A model generated the notes under the pieces. It was given only the letters and a program-made list of their open reading frames with translations, made no database searches and was not told the origin of the DNA. The translations under genes and the position numbers were made by a program. From Kibdelosporangium persicum (GTDB taxonomy: Bacteria; Actinomycetota; Actinomycetes; Mycobacteriales; Pseudonocardiaceae): 64,000 nt of DNA. Location of the stretch: positions 248,001 through 312,000 of the forward strand of contig NZ_JAAATY010000009.1 in the NCBI RefSeq assembly GCF_013280595.1. Direction: 5' to 3'. Below are positions 17,044-26,328 of the stretch, in pieces; position 1 is the stretch's first letter; each line of letters begins with the position of its first letter.

Positions 17044-17135
17044 CGATCCATCCTCCTCTGGGAGTTGGTTGCCACAAGTAAGTTTATACGCTTTCTTAAC
17101 TTCATGATTTTGTGAAATGAGTGTAACTTTGCCGC
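17044..17135. promoter_or_regulatory. Shared divergent promoter region
   Basis: These 92 bases are strikingly AT-rich for this genome (17079-17130). They separate the regulator gene from the ABC ATPase gene. They should hold both promoters and the operator; I could not define exact boxes. Confidence 0.6.
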
Positions 17136-18026
17136 ATGACACACGCGATATCCGTGTCCGGCCTGGTCAAGAACTTCGGCCGGACACGTGCGCTGGACGG
17201 TCTGGACCTGACCGTCAGCGAGGGGGAGGTCCACGGCTTCCTCGGCCCCAACGGGGCCGGCAAGTCGACGACCATCCGTGTCCTGCTGGGCCTGCTGCGC
17301 GCTGACGCGGGCACCGCCCGGCTGCTCGGCGGCGACCCCTGGGGGCAGGCCGCCGAACTGCACCGCCGGCTGGCCTACGTGCCCGGCGACGTCACTCTCT
17401 GGCCGAACCTGTCCGGCGGCGAGGTCATCGACCTGCTCGGCAGGCTGCGGGGCGGCCTGGACCCGAAGCGCAAAGCCGTGCTGCTGGAGCGCTTCGAACT
17501 CGATCCCACCAAGAAGGGACGCACGTACTCCAAGGGCAACCGGCAGAAGGTCGCCCTGGTGGCGGCGTTGTCGTCGGATGTCGAACTGCTCGTGCTGGAC
17601 GAGCCCACGTCGGGCTTCGACCCGTTGATGGAGGCGATGTTCCGCGAGTGCATCGAAGAGGAGAAGGAACGCGACCGGACGGTGCTGCTGTCCAGCCACA
17701 TCCTCTCCGAAGTGGAGGCACTCTGCGACCGGGTGAGCATCATCCGCAACGGCCGCACGGTCGAGACCGGATCGCTCGCCCAGCTGCGGCACCTGACCAG
17801 GACGTCCATCCAGGCCGAACTGGCCGTCGAACCGACCGGCCTGGCCGGCCTGCCGGGCGTGCACGACCTGCAGGCGCGGGACCACCACGTCAAGTTCGAG
17901 GTGGACACCGCGGAGCTGGACGGCGCGCTCAGGCACCTGACCACGTTCGGCATCCGGTCGCTGACCAGCCAGCCGCCGACGCTGGAGGAACTGTTCCTGC
18001 GGCACTACGAGGACGAACCGAAATGA
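17136..18026 (+). CDS. ABC transporter ATP-binding protein (drug-exporter type)
   Basis: This 296-residue ATPase has Walker [19 protein letters not shown], signature [15 protein letters not shown] (a KGN variant of the usual SGGQ), Walker [15 protein letters not shown] and the switch His in [13 protein letters not shown]. The C-terminal extension is that of DrrA-like or CcmA-type exporter ATPases. Its stop overlaps the start of the permease gene (ATGA at 18023-18026), so the two subunits are translationally coupled. Substrate unknown; exporters of this class often confer antibiotic resistance. Confidence 0.92.
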   Translation: MTHAISVSGLVKNFGRTRALDGLDLTVSEGEVHGFLGPNGAGKSTTIRVLLGLLRADAGTARLLGGDPWGQAAELHRRLAYVPGDVTLWPNLSGGEVIDLLGRLRGGLDPKRKAVLLERFELDPTKKGRTYSKGNRQKVALVAALSSDVELLVLDEPTSGFDPLMEAMFRECIEEEKERDRTVLLSSHILSEVEALCDRVSIIRNGRTVETGSLAQLRHLTRTSIQAELAVEPTGLAGLPGVHDLQARDHHVKFEVDTAELDGALRHLTTFGIRSLTSQPPTLEELFLRHYEDEPK

Positions 18027-19609
18027 CCACCCTCGTGGGCACCGGATCGCTGATCCGGCTGGCGCTGCGGCTGGACCGGGTCCGGCTGCCGATCTGGATC
18101 CTGGTGACCGCCGGCCTGGTGCTGGCGACCGCGAGCTCGGTCGCGGAGCTCTACCCGACGGAGGCGTCCCGCAGGCAGATCGCGGCCACGATAGGCAGCA
18201 ACCCGGCGATGACCGCGATCTACGGCCAGGTCTACGACACGTCGCCGGGCGCGGTCGTGATGTGGCGACTCGCGATCACGGGCGCGCTGCTGGTCACGTT
18301 GATGAGCATCATGACTGTCAACCGGCACACCCGTCAGGACGAGGAAGCCGGCCGGCTGGAGCTGATCGGTGCGACCGTGGTCGGCAGGCACGCCCCGATG
18401 GCGGCCGCGCTGATCGTCGCGACGGGCGCGAACATCCTGGCGGCACTGCTGATCGCGGCGGGCCTGACGGGCCAGGGCATGCCGGTCGACGGGTCGTTCC
18501 TGGCCGGATTGTCCTTCGGTGCATTGGGAATCACGTTCGCCGCAGTGGCCGCGGCCGCCGCCCAGCTCGCCGAGAACGCCCGCACGGTCACGGGAATCTC
18601 GGTGCTCGTCCTGGCCGTGGCGTTCGTGCTGCGGCTGATCGGTGACGCGGGTTCGGCGACGTGGGTCAGCTGGCTCTCCCCCATCGGGTGGCTGCAGAAG
18701 GCCCACCCGTACGCGGAAAACCGTTGGTGGATCGTGGTTTTGCTGCTCGCGGTCGCGATTGTCCTGATTGGAGCGGCCTACGCGCTTGTCAGCAGGCGTG
18801 ACCACGGTGCCGGGCTGGTGCGTCCACGACCAGGCCCGGCGGACGCCGCCGCTTCGCTGAACGGCCCGTTCGCACTGGCGTGGCGGCTGCACCGGTGGTC
18901 GATGATCGGCTGGATGATCGGTTTCCTCGTGCTGGGCGTGATGTTCGGCAGCATCGCCAACAGCGCGACGGACCTGGTGAAGGACAACCCGCAGGTCGCC
19001 AGGATCGTCGAGCAGATGGGCGGCAAGTCCGCGCTGATCGACGCGTTCATGACGGCGATCCTCGGCATCATCGCGCTGGTCGCCTCGGTCTACGCCGTCC
19101 AGGCGACCCTGCGACTGCGTGCCGAGGAGACGAGTGTGCGTGCGGAGCCCGTGCTGGCGACGGGCGTCAGCCGGCTCGGCTGGGCCTTGAGCCACTTGGT
19201 TTTCGCCGCCGTCGGAGCGGCCGTGATGCTCGTGGCGGCGGGTCTGGCGATGGGTGTCGCGTACGGCATCTCGGTCGGCGACGTCAGCGGTCAGCTCGGC
19301 AATGTCCTTGAGGCCGCGCTGGTTCAGCTGCCCGCGACACTGGTCGTCGCCGGAATCGCCATGGCGCTCTTCGGTTTGGCGCCGCGGTACGTGATCGGCA
19401 GCTGGGCGGCGCTGACGGTCTTCTGGCTGCTCGGGCAGCTCGGCCCGATGCTCCAGGTGCCGCAGTGGCTGATGAACGTCTCACCGTTCACGCACGTGCC
19501 GAAGCTGCTCGGAGACATCAGCGCGACTCCGCTGATCTGGCTGTCCGTAGTGGCCGTCGTGCTGATGGCCGTCGGTCTCGCGGGCTTCCGCCGCCGCGAC
19601 ATCGGTTGA
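18023..19609 (+). CDS. ABC exporter permease (polyketide-antibiotic exporter type)
   Basis: This 528-residue integral membrane protein has about twelve helices in two similar halves, each starting with a segment of the type [16 protein letters not shown] or [16 protein letters not shown]. Both halves carry the soluble motif that follows the second helix ([39 protein letters not shown]). This is the pattern of the COG3559 family described as exporters of polyketide antibiotics. It pairs with the ATPase encoded immediately upstream. A strong bidirectional hairpin (19617-19654) ends the operon. Confidence 0.88.
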   Translation: MTTLVGTGSLIRLALRLDRVRLPIWILVTAGLVLATASSVAELYPTEASRRQIAATIGSNPAMTAIYGQVYDTSPGAVVMWRLAITGALLVTLMSIMTVNRHTRQDEEAGRLELIGATVVGRHAPMAAALIVATGANILAALLIAAGLTGQGMPVDGSFLAGLSFGALGITFAAVAAAAAQLAENARTVTGISVLVLAVAFVLRLIGDAGSATWVSWLSPIGWLQKAHPYAENRWWIVVLLLAVAIVLIGAAYALVSRRDHGAGLVRPRPGPADAAASLNGPFALAWRLHRWSMIGWMIGFLVLGVMFGSIANSATDLVKDNPQVARIVEQMGGKSALIDAFMTAILGIIALVASVYAVQATLRLRAEETSVRAEPVLATGVSRLGWALSHLVFAAVGAAVMLVAAGLAMGVAYGISVGDVSGQLGNVLEAALVQLPATLVVAGIAMALFGLAPRYVIGSWAALTVFWLLGQLGPMLQVPQWLMNVSPFTHVPKLLGDISATPLIWLSVVAVVLMAVGLAGFRRRDIG

Positions 19610-19616
19610 CGCACAA

Positions 19617-19654
19617 GGGAAGTGGGTGAGCCTCGCTCGGCTCACCCACTTCCC
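19617..19654. terminator. Strong bidirectional terminator hairpin
   Basis: Perfect 15-bp arms (19617-19631 and 19640-19654, GGGAAGTGGGTGAGC and complement), extended by one inner C-G pair, enclose a 6-base loop between the convergent permease gene and the gene ending at 19661. Confidence 0.85.
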
Positions 19655-19660
19655 GGTGTG

Positions 19661-21247
19661 TCAGGGCCGGTTCAGCCGGCAGGCGCCGGGATCGGCGGTG
19701 CCGCGATACGTGGTGGTCCAGTCGGTTCCGGTCTCGATGACCTTGCCGAGGCCGTCGTCGTCCCTCGGCGCCCAGCGGTCGGACTCCGGGTAGTACCGGT
19801 GCCAGCGCAGCGCCGGGCTGGTGCCCTCCTTGCTGCCCAGGCCGTACAGGATGTCGGCGCCGGGCGAGAAGATGCTGGTGTAGGCGTTCCAGCCGGAACC
19901 CGCGTCCTTGTTGCGCTGGGTCCACTGCTTCGTGGTGTGGTTGTACTTGAAGCGGAACATCTGGCCGCTGGAGGTCCGGGCGTACAGCACGCCGTCGCCC
20001 GCCGCCGTGATCGACGTGTAGCTCTGCCACCCGGTGTCGATCACGTCACCAGCGGCGTTCACCCACGTCTTCGTCGTGTCGTTCCACAGGTAGGAACGCA
20101 GTTCACCGGTGGCGTTGACCGTGTAGATCCGGCCTTCCGAGTCGACCGTCATCCTCGTCGGGAACTGCAGCTGACGAGTCCAGCCAGTGCCGACCCTCTC
20201 GCCGCCGGTAAGGACTTCGCCGTTGCGCCGCCACAGACGTACGTCACCGTCCGCGAACGGATCTGACGCGTTGACCTTCTTGTGGACCTCCCACACCAGA
20301 CCGTTACGGCCGCCGTAGACCGCGCCGAGCCAGTTCGGGCCGTACGCGTCCGAGTTGGCCGTCACGTGCCCATAGCTGCCGTTGCGCGCGCTGTTGCCGT
20401 AGATGTGGTCACGCCACAGGATTCCGCCACGGTTGATGTACAGGCTGCTTTCTTCCTCGCAGTCGACGGTCAGATCCGGGACTTCCTGCCTGATCCATTC
20501 GTAGATGTCGTCGACCCGTGCCTCCGTCATCTCCGAGCGGGTCTCGGTGACACCGAGGCAGCCACGCTGGAACGACGGTCCGTGGATGGCGACCACTTCG
20601 AGAGTGCCGTTGTTCTCCCGGAAGGCCGGGCCGCCCGCGTCACCGCGGCACGTGCTCCCGCTGCCGGTGAGCGTCAGGTTCGGCGTGTTGACGGCACTGA
20701 CCGTGGCGTCGGTCATGTGTGCCTGGCCAGGAATCCACTCGCCGCCGGTCCGGCCGGTTCCGACGAGCTTGAGCGACTGGCCCGCCACGGGTGGCGTGGT
20801 GGCGAGCTTCGCCACGTGGTACATCGAGTACGCGGTCCGGGCCAGCACGAGATCACGATCCCGGCGCGGGACGAGTTCCACGACATGGTCGTAGGTGCTC
20901 TGTGCCCGCGGCTCCGGCGTCGGTCCCATGTACGCCGCGTCGCTGATGATGTTGTCGCGGTCGAACGGACCGGCGGGCAGGTTCTGCCACTGGGCCGGGT
21001 TGTCCGCGAAGCAGCTGGCGGCGGAGATCAGCCAGTACTCCGAGATCACCACACCGGTGCAGTCGGCCTGCTTGCGGTGGTAGGTGTCGGGTTTGTCGAT
21101 GGTGATCCGGACGACCGCGGCGGCCGGGCTGTCCTCGCCGGTGACCGGTGTGCCACCGCTGACGGCCGACGCGGGCACGGCCGTCAGCGTCATCGCCGTG
21201 CCACCGACCAGGATCGCCGTCAGCACACGGCGCGAGACGCTGTTCAT
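19661..21247 (-). CDS. Secreted trypsin-fold pseudoprotease fused to a tachylectin-like propeller
   Basis: The protein has 528 residues: a signal peptide (to about residue 28), a chymotrypsin-fold domain at about 30-265 and a tachylectin-like propeller to the end (repeats such as RIYTVNATGELRSYLW and GVLYARTSSGQMFRFKY). Two of the three catalytic residues are replaced. The family motif TAAHC reads SAASC (Ser78 for His) and GDSGGP reads GDAGGP (Ala204 for Ser); the Asp (Asp132 in RDRDLVLAR) remains. Disulfide-type cysteines (63, 79, 200) are kept, so the fold is probably intact but inactive. The ATG at 21245-21247, behind AGGGAG, is preferred. An earlier in-frame ATG (21266-21268) overlaps the upstream stop, so the pair is probably co-translated. 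Confidence 0.85.
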   Translation of the reverse strand: MNSVSRRVLTAILVGGTAMTLTAVPASAVSGGTPVTGEDSPAAAVVRITIDKPDTYHRKQADCTGVVISEYWLISAASCFADNPAQWQNLPAGPFDRDNIISDAAYMGPTPEPRAQSTYDHVVELVPRRDRDLVLARTAYSMYHVAKLATTPPVAGQSLKLVGTGRTGGEWIPGQAHMTDATVSAVNTPNLTLTGSGSTCRGDAGGPAFRENNGTLEVVAIHGPSFQRGCLGVTETRSEMTEARVDDIYEWIRQEVPDLTVDCEEESSLYINRGGILWRDHIYGNSARNGSYGHVTANSDAYGPNWLGAVYGGRNGLVWEVHKKVNASDPFADGDVRLWRRNGEVLTGGERVGTGWTRQLQFPTRMTVDSEGRIYTVNATGELRSYLWNDTTKTWVNAAGDVIDTGWQSYTSITAAGDGVLYARTSSGQMFRFKYNHTTKQWTQRNKDAGSGWNAYTSIFSPGADILYGLGSKEGTSPALRWHRYYPESDRWAPRDDDGLGKVIETGTDWTTTYRGTADPGACRLNRP

Positions 21248-21264
21248 CGCGAGAGTTCTCCCTG

Positions 21265-21789
21265 TCATGGCGCGCTGGCCCTGATCTCCAGCAGGGTCTC
21301 CGGCGGGTTGCCGGGCCCCGCGCCCTCACCGACCGGCGTCCACGCGTTCTTGTCGATCGGGTAGACCTTGGTCTGGTTGTTCACCGTGAGCGTGGCTTCG
21401 ACGTCCTTCTCGTCTCCCTTGATCAGGTAGACGCTCGGGATCTCCAGCGCGATGTAGCCGGTGATCCGGTACCGGCCGCCCCAGTAGGCGGGCTCGGCCT
21501 TGAAGCAGACCCGGCCCTTCTCGGTGCTGCGCAGTTCGATCAGCCCGCTCGGCCCGCAGGTGGCCAGCTGGATCGTGCCGTCACCGCCGATCAGCTTGAT
21601 GCCGCGTTCGGCCAGGATCTGCGCCGCACCCGGATATGACGTGTCCTCCACTGTGCTCGTCGGCGTGTCCGCGGGCGCCGCGGCCGGCTTGGCCGCGGGC
21701 GCGGCACTGCCGACGGGCGCGGCGAAAGTCACCGCGACCACGGCGGCCGCGGTCACCACGGTGGCCAATGGTCGACGATGGACGCGCAT
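21265..21789 (-). CDS. Hypothetical secreted protein upstream of the pseudoprotease
   Basis: This 174-residue protein has a signal peptide (RRPLATVVTAAAVVAVTFA, cleavage near residue 30), then an Ala/Pro-rich linker and a compact domain with two cysteines (ATCGPSG and GRVCFKAE) that may form a disulfide. The start was chosen at the ATG at 21787-21789, preceded by GGAAGGGAGCG. It reaches the start of the pseudoprotease gene, so the two are probably one transcript and act together outside the cell. I do not recognise the family. Confidence 0.65.
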   Translation of the reverse strand: MRVHRRPLATVVTAAAVVAVTFAAPVGSAAPAAKPAAAPADTPTSTVEDTSYPGAAQILAERGIKLIGGDGTIQLATCGPSGLIELRSTEKGRVCFKAEPAYWGGRYRITGYIALEIPSVYLIKGDEKDVEATLTVNNQTKVYPIDKNAWTPVGEGAGPGNPPETLLEIRASAP

Positions 21790-22271
21790 ACGCGCTCCCT
21801 TCCTGATTCCACAATTAATTCGCGTTCGCGTATTCGCAAAAAGGGCAGCACTGTTCACCGGCAGGTCCGGCAATAATGGACACACCGGAAAAACGCGCGC
21901 CGACTCACCTGCCCGGCAACCGGGCACGGGTGGGTCACGAACCGGCCGGACTAGCGCTCCGCCGGCCTCCCATAGCAGTGCACGTTCTTGCACACCCCCT
22001 TGTCACCAGGCCTTTATGGCCCCCCAGAGTGACATGACGAATCGAACGTAGCGACGATCAATCAGGCCGAGGTACCGCCGTTCGCAGCATTCAAGCCGCG
22101 ACGAAGGCTTATTAGGCCAGTTGGACCGAAAGGTATTTTCGGGCTGTCACGCCAACCGGTAACGGTGTACCGTCCGCAGACGAAGCGGGCCGATCTTCGC
22201 CATGGCCCGCCGGCAACCCTGAACAGCACTCGCCTTTTCGAAACGTTCCGGGATCTGGGGGTTCATTCACC
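21790..22271. promoter_or_regulatory. Divergent intergenic region before the toxin gene
   Basis: This 482-base stretch has no convincing gene. It must contain the promoters of the leftward secreted pair and of the rightward 1349-residue toxin gene, and probably a long 5' leader for the latter. GC-rich inverted stretches near 22183-22215 could form hairpins, but I could not match a known riboswitch. Confidence 0.45.
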
Positions 22272-25200
22272 ATGGCGAGATTCCGCACTGTCTTATCCAC
22301 TCTGCTGGCCACGGCGTTGACCGCCGGGCTGGTGACCGATCTGCCGGTGGTCGCCGCCGCGCCGGACAATCCGGTCAGCGACCGTCGTCAGGTCGTCAAC
22401 CTGCTGAGATCCGGCGGTCCCGACATCGCCAAGGCGGCCGAGGCCGCCCTGCTGGGCACCGAAGCCGACGTCCGGCAGTTCCTGCTGACCGGCCAACAGG
22501 TCGCGAGCGAACGCGACCTGCGTGTCCAAGTCACCCTTGTGCTGAGCGCGGGCGGGCGCGTGGTGCGTCAAGCCGCGCAGCGCGCACTCGACGGCACTGT
22601 CGCCGACATGCGGGCTTTCCTTGACACAGGCTGGAAACAGCCGTGGGAGGAGGACCTGCGGATCCAGGTCACCCAGGCCATGGCCGCAGGTGGGCCGACG
22701 GTAAAAACCGCTGCCCAGCGCGCACTGGACGGCACACCCGACGACCTGCTTGTCTTCCTGCAGTCCGGGCAGCAGCGCGCCCAGGACGACGACGACACCA
22801 TCCACACGGCCCAGTTGCTGTCCACAGGCGGCCCTGAGGTTCGTAAGGCCGCACAGCGTGCACTGGACGGGACCATCGAGGACGTCCGTGAGTTCCTCCG
22901 GCTGGGCTACCAGGCCGCGGCCGCACGGGACCAGGAGACGATCTCGGTCAAGCAACTGGCCGACTTGGCCAAGAACGCGGGCGCCAAGGCCGCGGCGGAA
23001 ACCCAGTCCGCCAAGGACGCCGCCGACCGCGCGGTGCACGCCGCCCAGCTGGCCAAGGCGGCCGCGGCCCAGGCCGCCGACGAGACCAAGGCGGCGAAGG
23101 ACTCCGCCACGAAGGCGGCCGCCGCCGCGAGCCGAGCCGCGGACGCCGCGAAACGTGCCGCCCAGGCGGCACAGACCGCGCTCACCGCCGCGGTCGTGGC
23201 CAACGAAGCCGCCCGGATCGCCGCCAACGCGGCAAGCCAGGCGGCGACCGCGGCCTCGTTGGCCGGTGAAGCCGCTTCGCGGGCCAACAAGGCGGCCCAG
23301 GCGGCCCATGCCGAGAAGAGCAAAGCCGAACAGGCCAGGCAAGCCGCGGCCGAAGCCAGGGCGGTTGCCGACGGCGCGCGGCTGGCCGCTCAGGCAGCAC
23401 AAGCGGCCGGCCAAGCAGCCGTCGCCGCCGGTCAGGCCGCGGTGGCCGCGGCACGGGCCGGGCAGGAGGCCATCGCCGCGTCGAACGCCGCCAAGCAGGC
23501 AGGCGGGTACGCCAAGGAGGCCGGTGCCAAGGCGGAAGAAGCGGAACGTGCCGCCGCCCACGCCAAGCGCGCCGCGGACGAGGCGACTCGGGCGGCCAAC
23601 GTGGTCCAGGCCATCGCCAACGAGGCGGCGGCCGCCGCGAACGAGGCCCGTGACCACGCCAACCAAGCGGCCACACACGCCGACAACGCCGCGACCCAAG
23701 CCGAATACGCGTACATCCACGCCGGTGAAGCGGCTGGGCAGGCCGATATCGCGGCACAGCACGCGCAACGGGCGAAAGAGGCGTCCGACCAGGCGGGTCG
23801 TGCGTCCGACCAAGCCGGCCGGATCAGCCTGATCGCACGCAAGACCGACACCGAACGGCTTGCCGCCCAGCAGGCACAGGCGATCACCGACGCCGAAGTC
23901 GCACTGCAGGCCGAAGAGGCACGCAAGGCAAGACAGGACTGGGAGGCAGGCGAACAAGCCAAACTGGAGGCCGAGACCGCCAGGCTGCTCGCCGAGGCAC
24001 GCAACCCGGCGACCCCGCCCGATGTCGTGATCACCAACGGCCGCAAGGTGGCCGCACGACTGGTGTTCACCGGTGGGGCATGGCTCAAGGCGTCCGCGGA
24101 GGACGCGCTCGCCGGCACCGAGGCGGACGTCAAAGAGTTCGTCCACATCGGACTGGACAACGCCACCGAGTCCGACGACCGGGCCAGCGTCAGCTACATC
24201 GTGGACTCCACCACGTCGCCCGCGATGCGGCAGGCCGCGCTCACAGCGCTGAACGGGACGTGGTCGCAGGTCAAGCAGTTCCTCGACATCGGCCAGCACG
24301 AGGTCAGGGCGGACGAGTACCGGATCAAGATCGCCCAGCTGATGAACGGCGCCGGGCCACGGGTGAAGGCGGCGGCGAACGCCGCGCTGAACGACGGTGG
24401 CGTCCAGGCGTTGCGCGACTTCCTGAAGACGGGTTACGACGTCGCACAGGAAGAGGACGACCGCGTCACGGTCGCGCAGATGCTCAGCGCGGGTGGTCCC
24501 GAGGTCAAGGCGGTCGCCCAGGCAGCGCTGTCCGGCCCGCCCTCCTACCTGCGGGACTTCCTGCAGACCAAGGTGCACACCGCCAGGCAACGGGACGCCG
24601 ACACCGCGTCGCACGTGGCCAACATCGACACCTACCTGGCCGGCGCGGCGATGTCCGCCGCGGAGGCCAAGATCAGTGCGGCGAAGGCACTCGAGGCCGC
24701 CGCGATCGCCCGTGGCGCGGCACAGGAGGCCGCCGCGTGGGCGCTGGCCGCGGAGCAAAGCGCCCAAGCCGCCGCCCAGTACGCCACGGACGCGAGGGAG
24801 TCGGCGACCGAAGCACAGCGATCCGCCGACCAGGCCGCGCAGTCGGCCAGACTCGCGCGGGAAGCCGCGGCCGCGGCACAGCAATCAGCCCAGGCCGCGG
24901 CCAAGTCCTCGGCACAGGCCCAGGCGTCAGCCGAGAAGGCACGCTCGTACGCCGATGCCGCCTACGCCGCGGCCGAACAGGCTCGTGCGGCCGCGATCGA
25001 AGCAGGCAAAAGCGCCGCCCAGGCGGCGGCTGAGGCGGCGGCCGCGGCCCGTCGCGCCGCCGAACTCCAGCGCCAGGAGCAGGAGCAGAAACGGCAGCAG
25101 GACGACCAACGCAACCAGGACCTGTCGTCGGGCGGCGGGCCACCGCCACCCGGTGACGATCCCGACTACGACGAAGAACCGCTGCGCAGCGACGAGGATG

Positions 25201-26321
25201 TGCTGCGGGACGCGGAAGGCGAGGAGGAGCTCGCCAACTACCGCACTGCCCTGCGCGAGCAGGGCAAGGACATCATGGACTTCGTCATCGACCAGGGCGG
25301 CCAGGTGTTCCTCGACCTGGTCGGCTGGACCGACGCCAAGAAGTGCTTCACCGAGGGCGACATCGGCGCCTGCATCTGGACGCTGATCAACGCGCTCGGC
25401 CCGTTCAAGCTGATCAAGGCGGCGGTCAAGCTGCCGGAGATCGGCTCGGCGATCTTCAAGATCGTCCGGGGCATCGGCCCGTTCCGGCGTGCCGTGCAGG
25501 CCGCGCGGGGCACTGTCGACCGGTTGCGGGCGGTCATCCAGGACGTCTTCGAGCGGATCAAGTTCCCGTGCGCGCCCAACAGTTTCACCGCCGAGACGCC
25601 GGTGTTGCTGGCCGACGGGAGCCGCAAGCCGATCAGCGAGATCCGGCTCGGCGACCGGGTGCTGGCGACCGATCCGCACACCGGGGTGACCGAGGGCCGC
25701 CCGGTCGTCGATCTGATCACCGGCGGTGGGACGAAGAAACTGGTGACCATCTCGGTGGCGGGTGGCCAGGTGCGGGCGACCGACGAGCACCCGTTCTGGG
25801 TGGCCGATCCGGGCGAGTGGAAGCACGCCAAGGAGGTCAAGCCGAACGACCGGTTGCGGTTGCCCGACGGGCAGTACGTCACCGTCACGGCTACGCATCC
25901 GTGGACCGACGTCCGCGATGTCTACAACCTGACCGTCGACGGCATCCACACGTACTACGTCCTTGCCGGAGACAGTGCGCTTCTCGTGCACAACTCCGGT
26001 GGCGCGAAGATCTGCGCGATCGGCCAGGCCGGTGAGGAAGCCGCGAACATCGTCAAGAACACGACGAAGTTCCTGGTCAACGGCCGCAACCGGATCCCGG
26101 ACGAGTTCAACTCGACGATGCACCGGATCAGCGAGGTCAAGAACGTCCGCTACCAGCGGTACACCCGGCAGCTGCGCGACTACGTCGATCTGGCCAAGGC
26201 ACAGACCCCGCCGTACATGTTCCGGCTGGTCGTGCGGGTCGGCAACGGCACGAAGCTGTCCAAGCCGTTGCAGCGGGAAGTGGACGCCGGGAGGATCATC
26301 CTGTCCAGGCTGATCCCGTGA
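22272..26321 (+). CDS. Polymorphic toxin: ALF repeats, Ala-rich coils, Hint domain, REase-fold nuclease
   Basis: The protein has 1349 residues. A signal peptide (1-30) is followed by about four ALF-type repeats at 38-220, each with a core like KAAQRALDGT then a FL..G segment. A long Ala-rich coiled coil (about 235-560) follows, then a second ALF block (590-770), a second coil (780-950) and a linker. The Hint autoprocessing domain runs from Cys1100 (CAPNSFTAETPVLLADG) to His1240-Asn1241-Ser1242. The last 108 residues carry GQAGEEAA, RIPDEF and EVKNV, as in the Tox-REase-7 nuclease family. This is a Sec-exported polymorphic toxin that likely releases its nuclease tip by Hint cleavage. A TTA codon (codon 8) may link it to bldA. 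The HEAT-repeat gene just downstream is the candidate immunity gene. Confidence 0.88.
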   Translation: MARFRTVLSTLLATALTAGLVTDLPVVAAAPDNPVSDRRQVVNLLRSGGPDIAKAAEAALLGTEADVRQFLLTGQQVASERDLRVQVTLVLSAGGRVVRQAAQRALDGTVADMRAFLDTGWKQPWEEDLRIQVTQAMAAGGPTVKTAAQRALDGTPDDLLVFLQSGQQRAQDDDDTIHTAQLLSTGGPEVRKAAQRALDGTIEDVREFLRLGYQAAAARDQETISVKQLADLAKNAGAKAAAETQSAKDAADRAVHAAQLAKAAAAQAADETKAAKDSATKAAAAASRAADAAKRAAQAAQTALTAAVVANEAARIAANAASQAATAASLAGEAASRANKAAQAAHAEKSKAEQARQAAAEARAVADGARLAAQAAQAAGQAAVAAGQAAVAAARAGQEAIAASNAAKQAGGYAKEAGAKAEEAERAAAHAKRAADEATRAANVVQAIANEAAAAANEARDHANQAATHADNAATQAEYAYIHAGEAAGQADIAAQHAQRAKEASDQAGRASDQAGRISLIARKTDTERLAAQQAQAITDAEVALQAEEARKARQDWEAGEQAKLEAETARLLAEARNPATPPDVVITNGRKVAARLVFTGGAWLKASAEDALAGTEADVKEFVHIGLDNATESDDRASVSYIVDSTTSPAMRQAALTALNGTWSQVKQFLDIGQHEVRADEYRIKIAQLMNGAGPRVKAAANAALNDGGVQALRDFLKTGYDVAQEEDDRVTVAQMLSAGGPEVKAVAQAALSGPPSYLRDFLQTKVHTARQRDADTASHVANIDTYLAGAAMSAAEAKISAAKALEAAAIARGAAQEAAAWALAAEQSAQAAAQYATDARESATEAQRSADQAAQSARLAREAAAAAQQSAQAAAKSSAQAQASAEKARSYADAAYAAAEQARAAAIEAGKSAAQAAAEAAAAARRAAELQRQEQEQKRQQDDQRNQDLSSGGGPPPPGDDPDYDEEPLRSDEDVLRDAEGEEELANYRTALREQGKDIMDFVIDQGGQVFLDLVGWTDAKKCFTEGDIGACIWTLINALGPFKLIKAAVKLPEIGSAIFKIVRGIGPFRRAVQAARGTVDRLRAVIQDVFERIKFPCAPNSFTAETPVLLADGSRKPISEIRLGDRVLATDPHTGVTEGRPVVDLITGGGTKKLVTISVAGGQVRATDEHPFWVADPGEWKHAKEVKPNDRLRLPDGQYVTVTATHPWTDVRDVYNLTVDGIHTYYVLAGDSALLVHNSGGAKICAIGQAGEEAANIVKNTTKFLVNGRNRIPDEFNSTMHRISEVKNVRYQRYTRQLRDYVDLAKAQTPPYMFRLVVRVGNGTKLSKPLQREVDAGRIILSRLIP

Positions 26322-26328
26322 CCGAGGA

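Noticed and set aside
17136-19609. The ABC exporter pair as the exporter of the terpenoid cluster.
   Set aside because: It is 25 kb away with its own divergent regulator; no evidence ties it to the cluster.
22060-22230. CCGGCAACCCT and nearby GC-rich stems before the toxin gene looked like part of a SAM-type or other riboswitch.
   Set aside because: The other conserved elements of SAM or c-di-AMP riboswitches could not be placed, and the downstream gene is a toxin with no link to such ligands.
24000-25000. Long open frames in all six frames over the Ala-rich coiled coils.
   Set aside because: They result from GC-rich repetitive codons of the toxin gene; the frame with signal peptide, Hint and nuclease domains is the real one.
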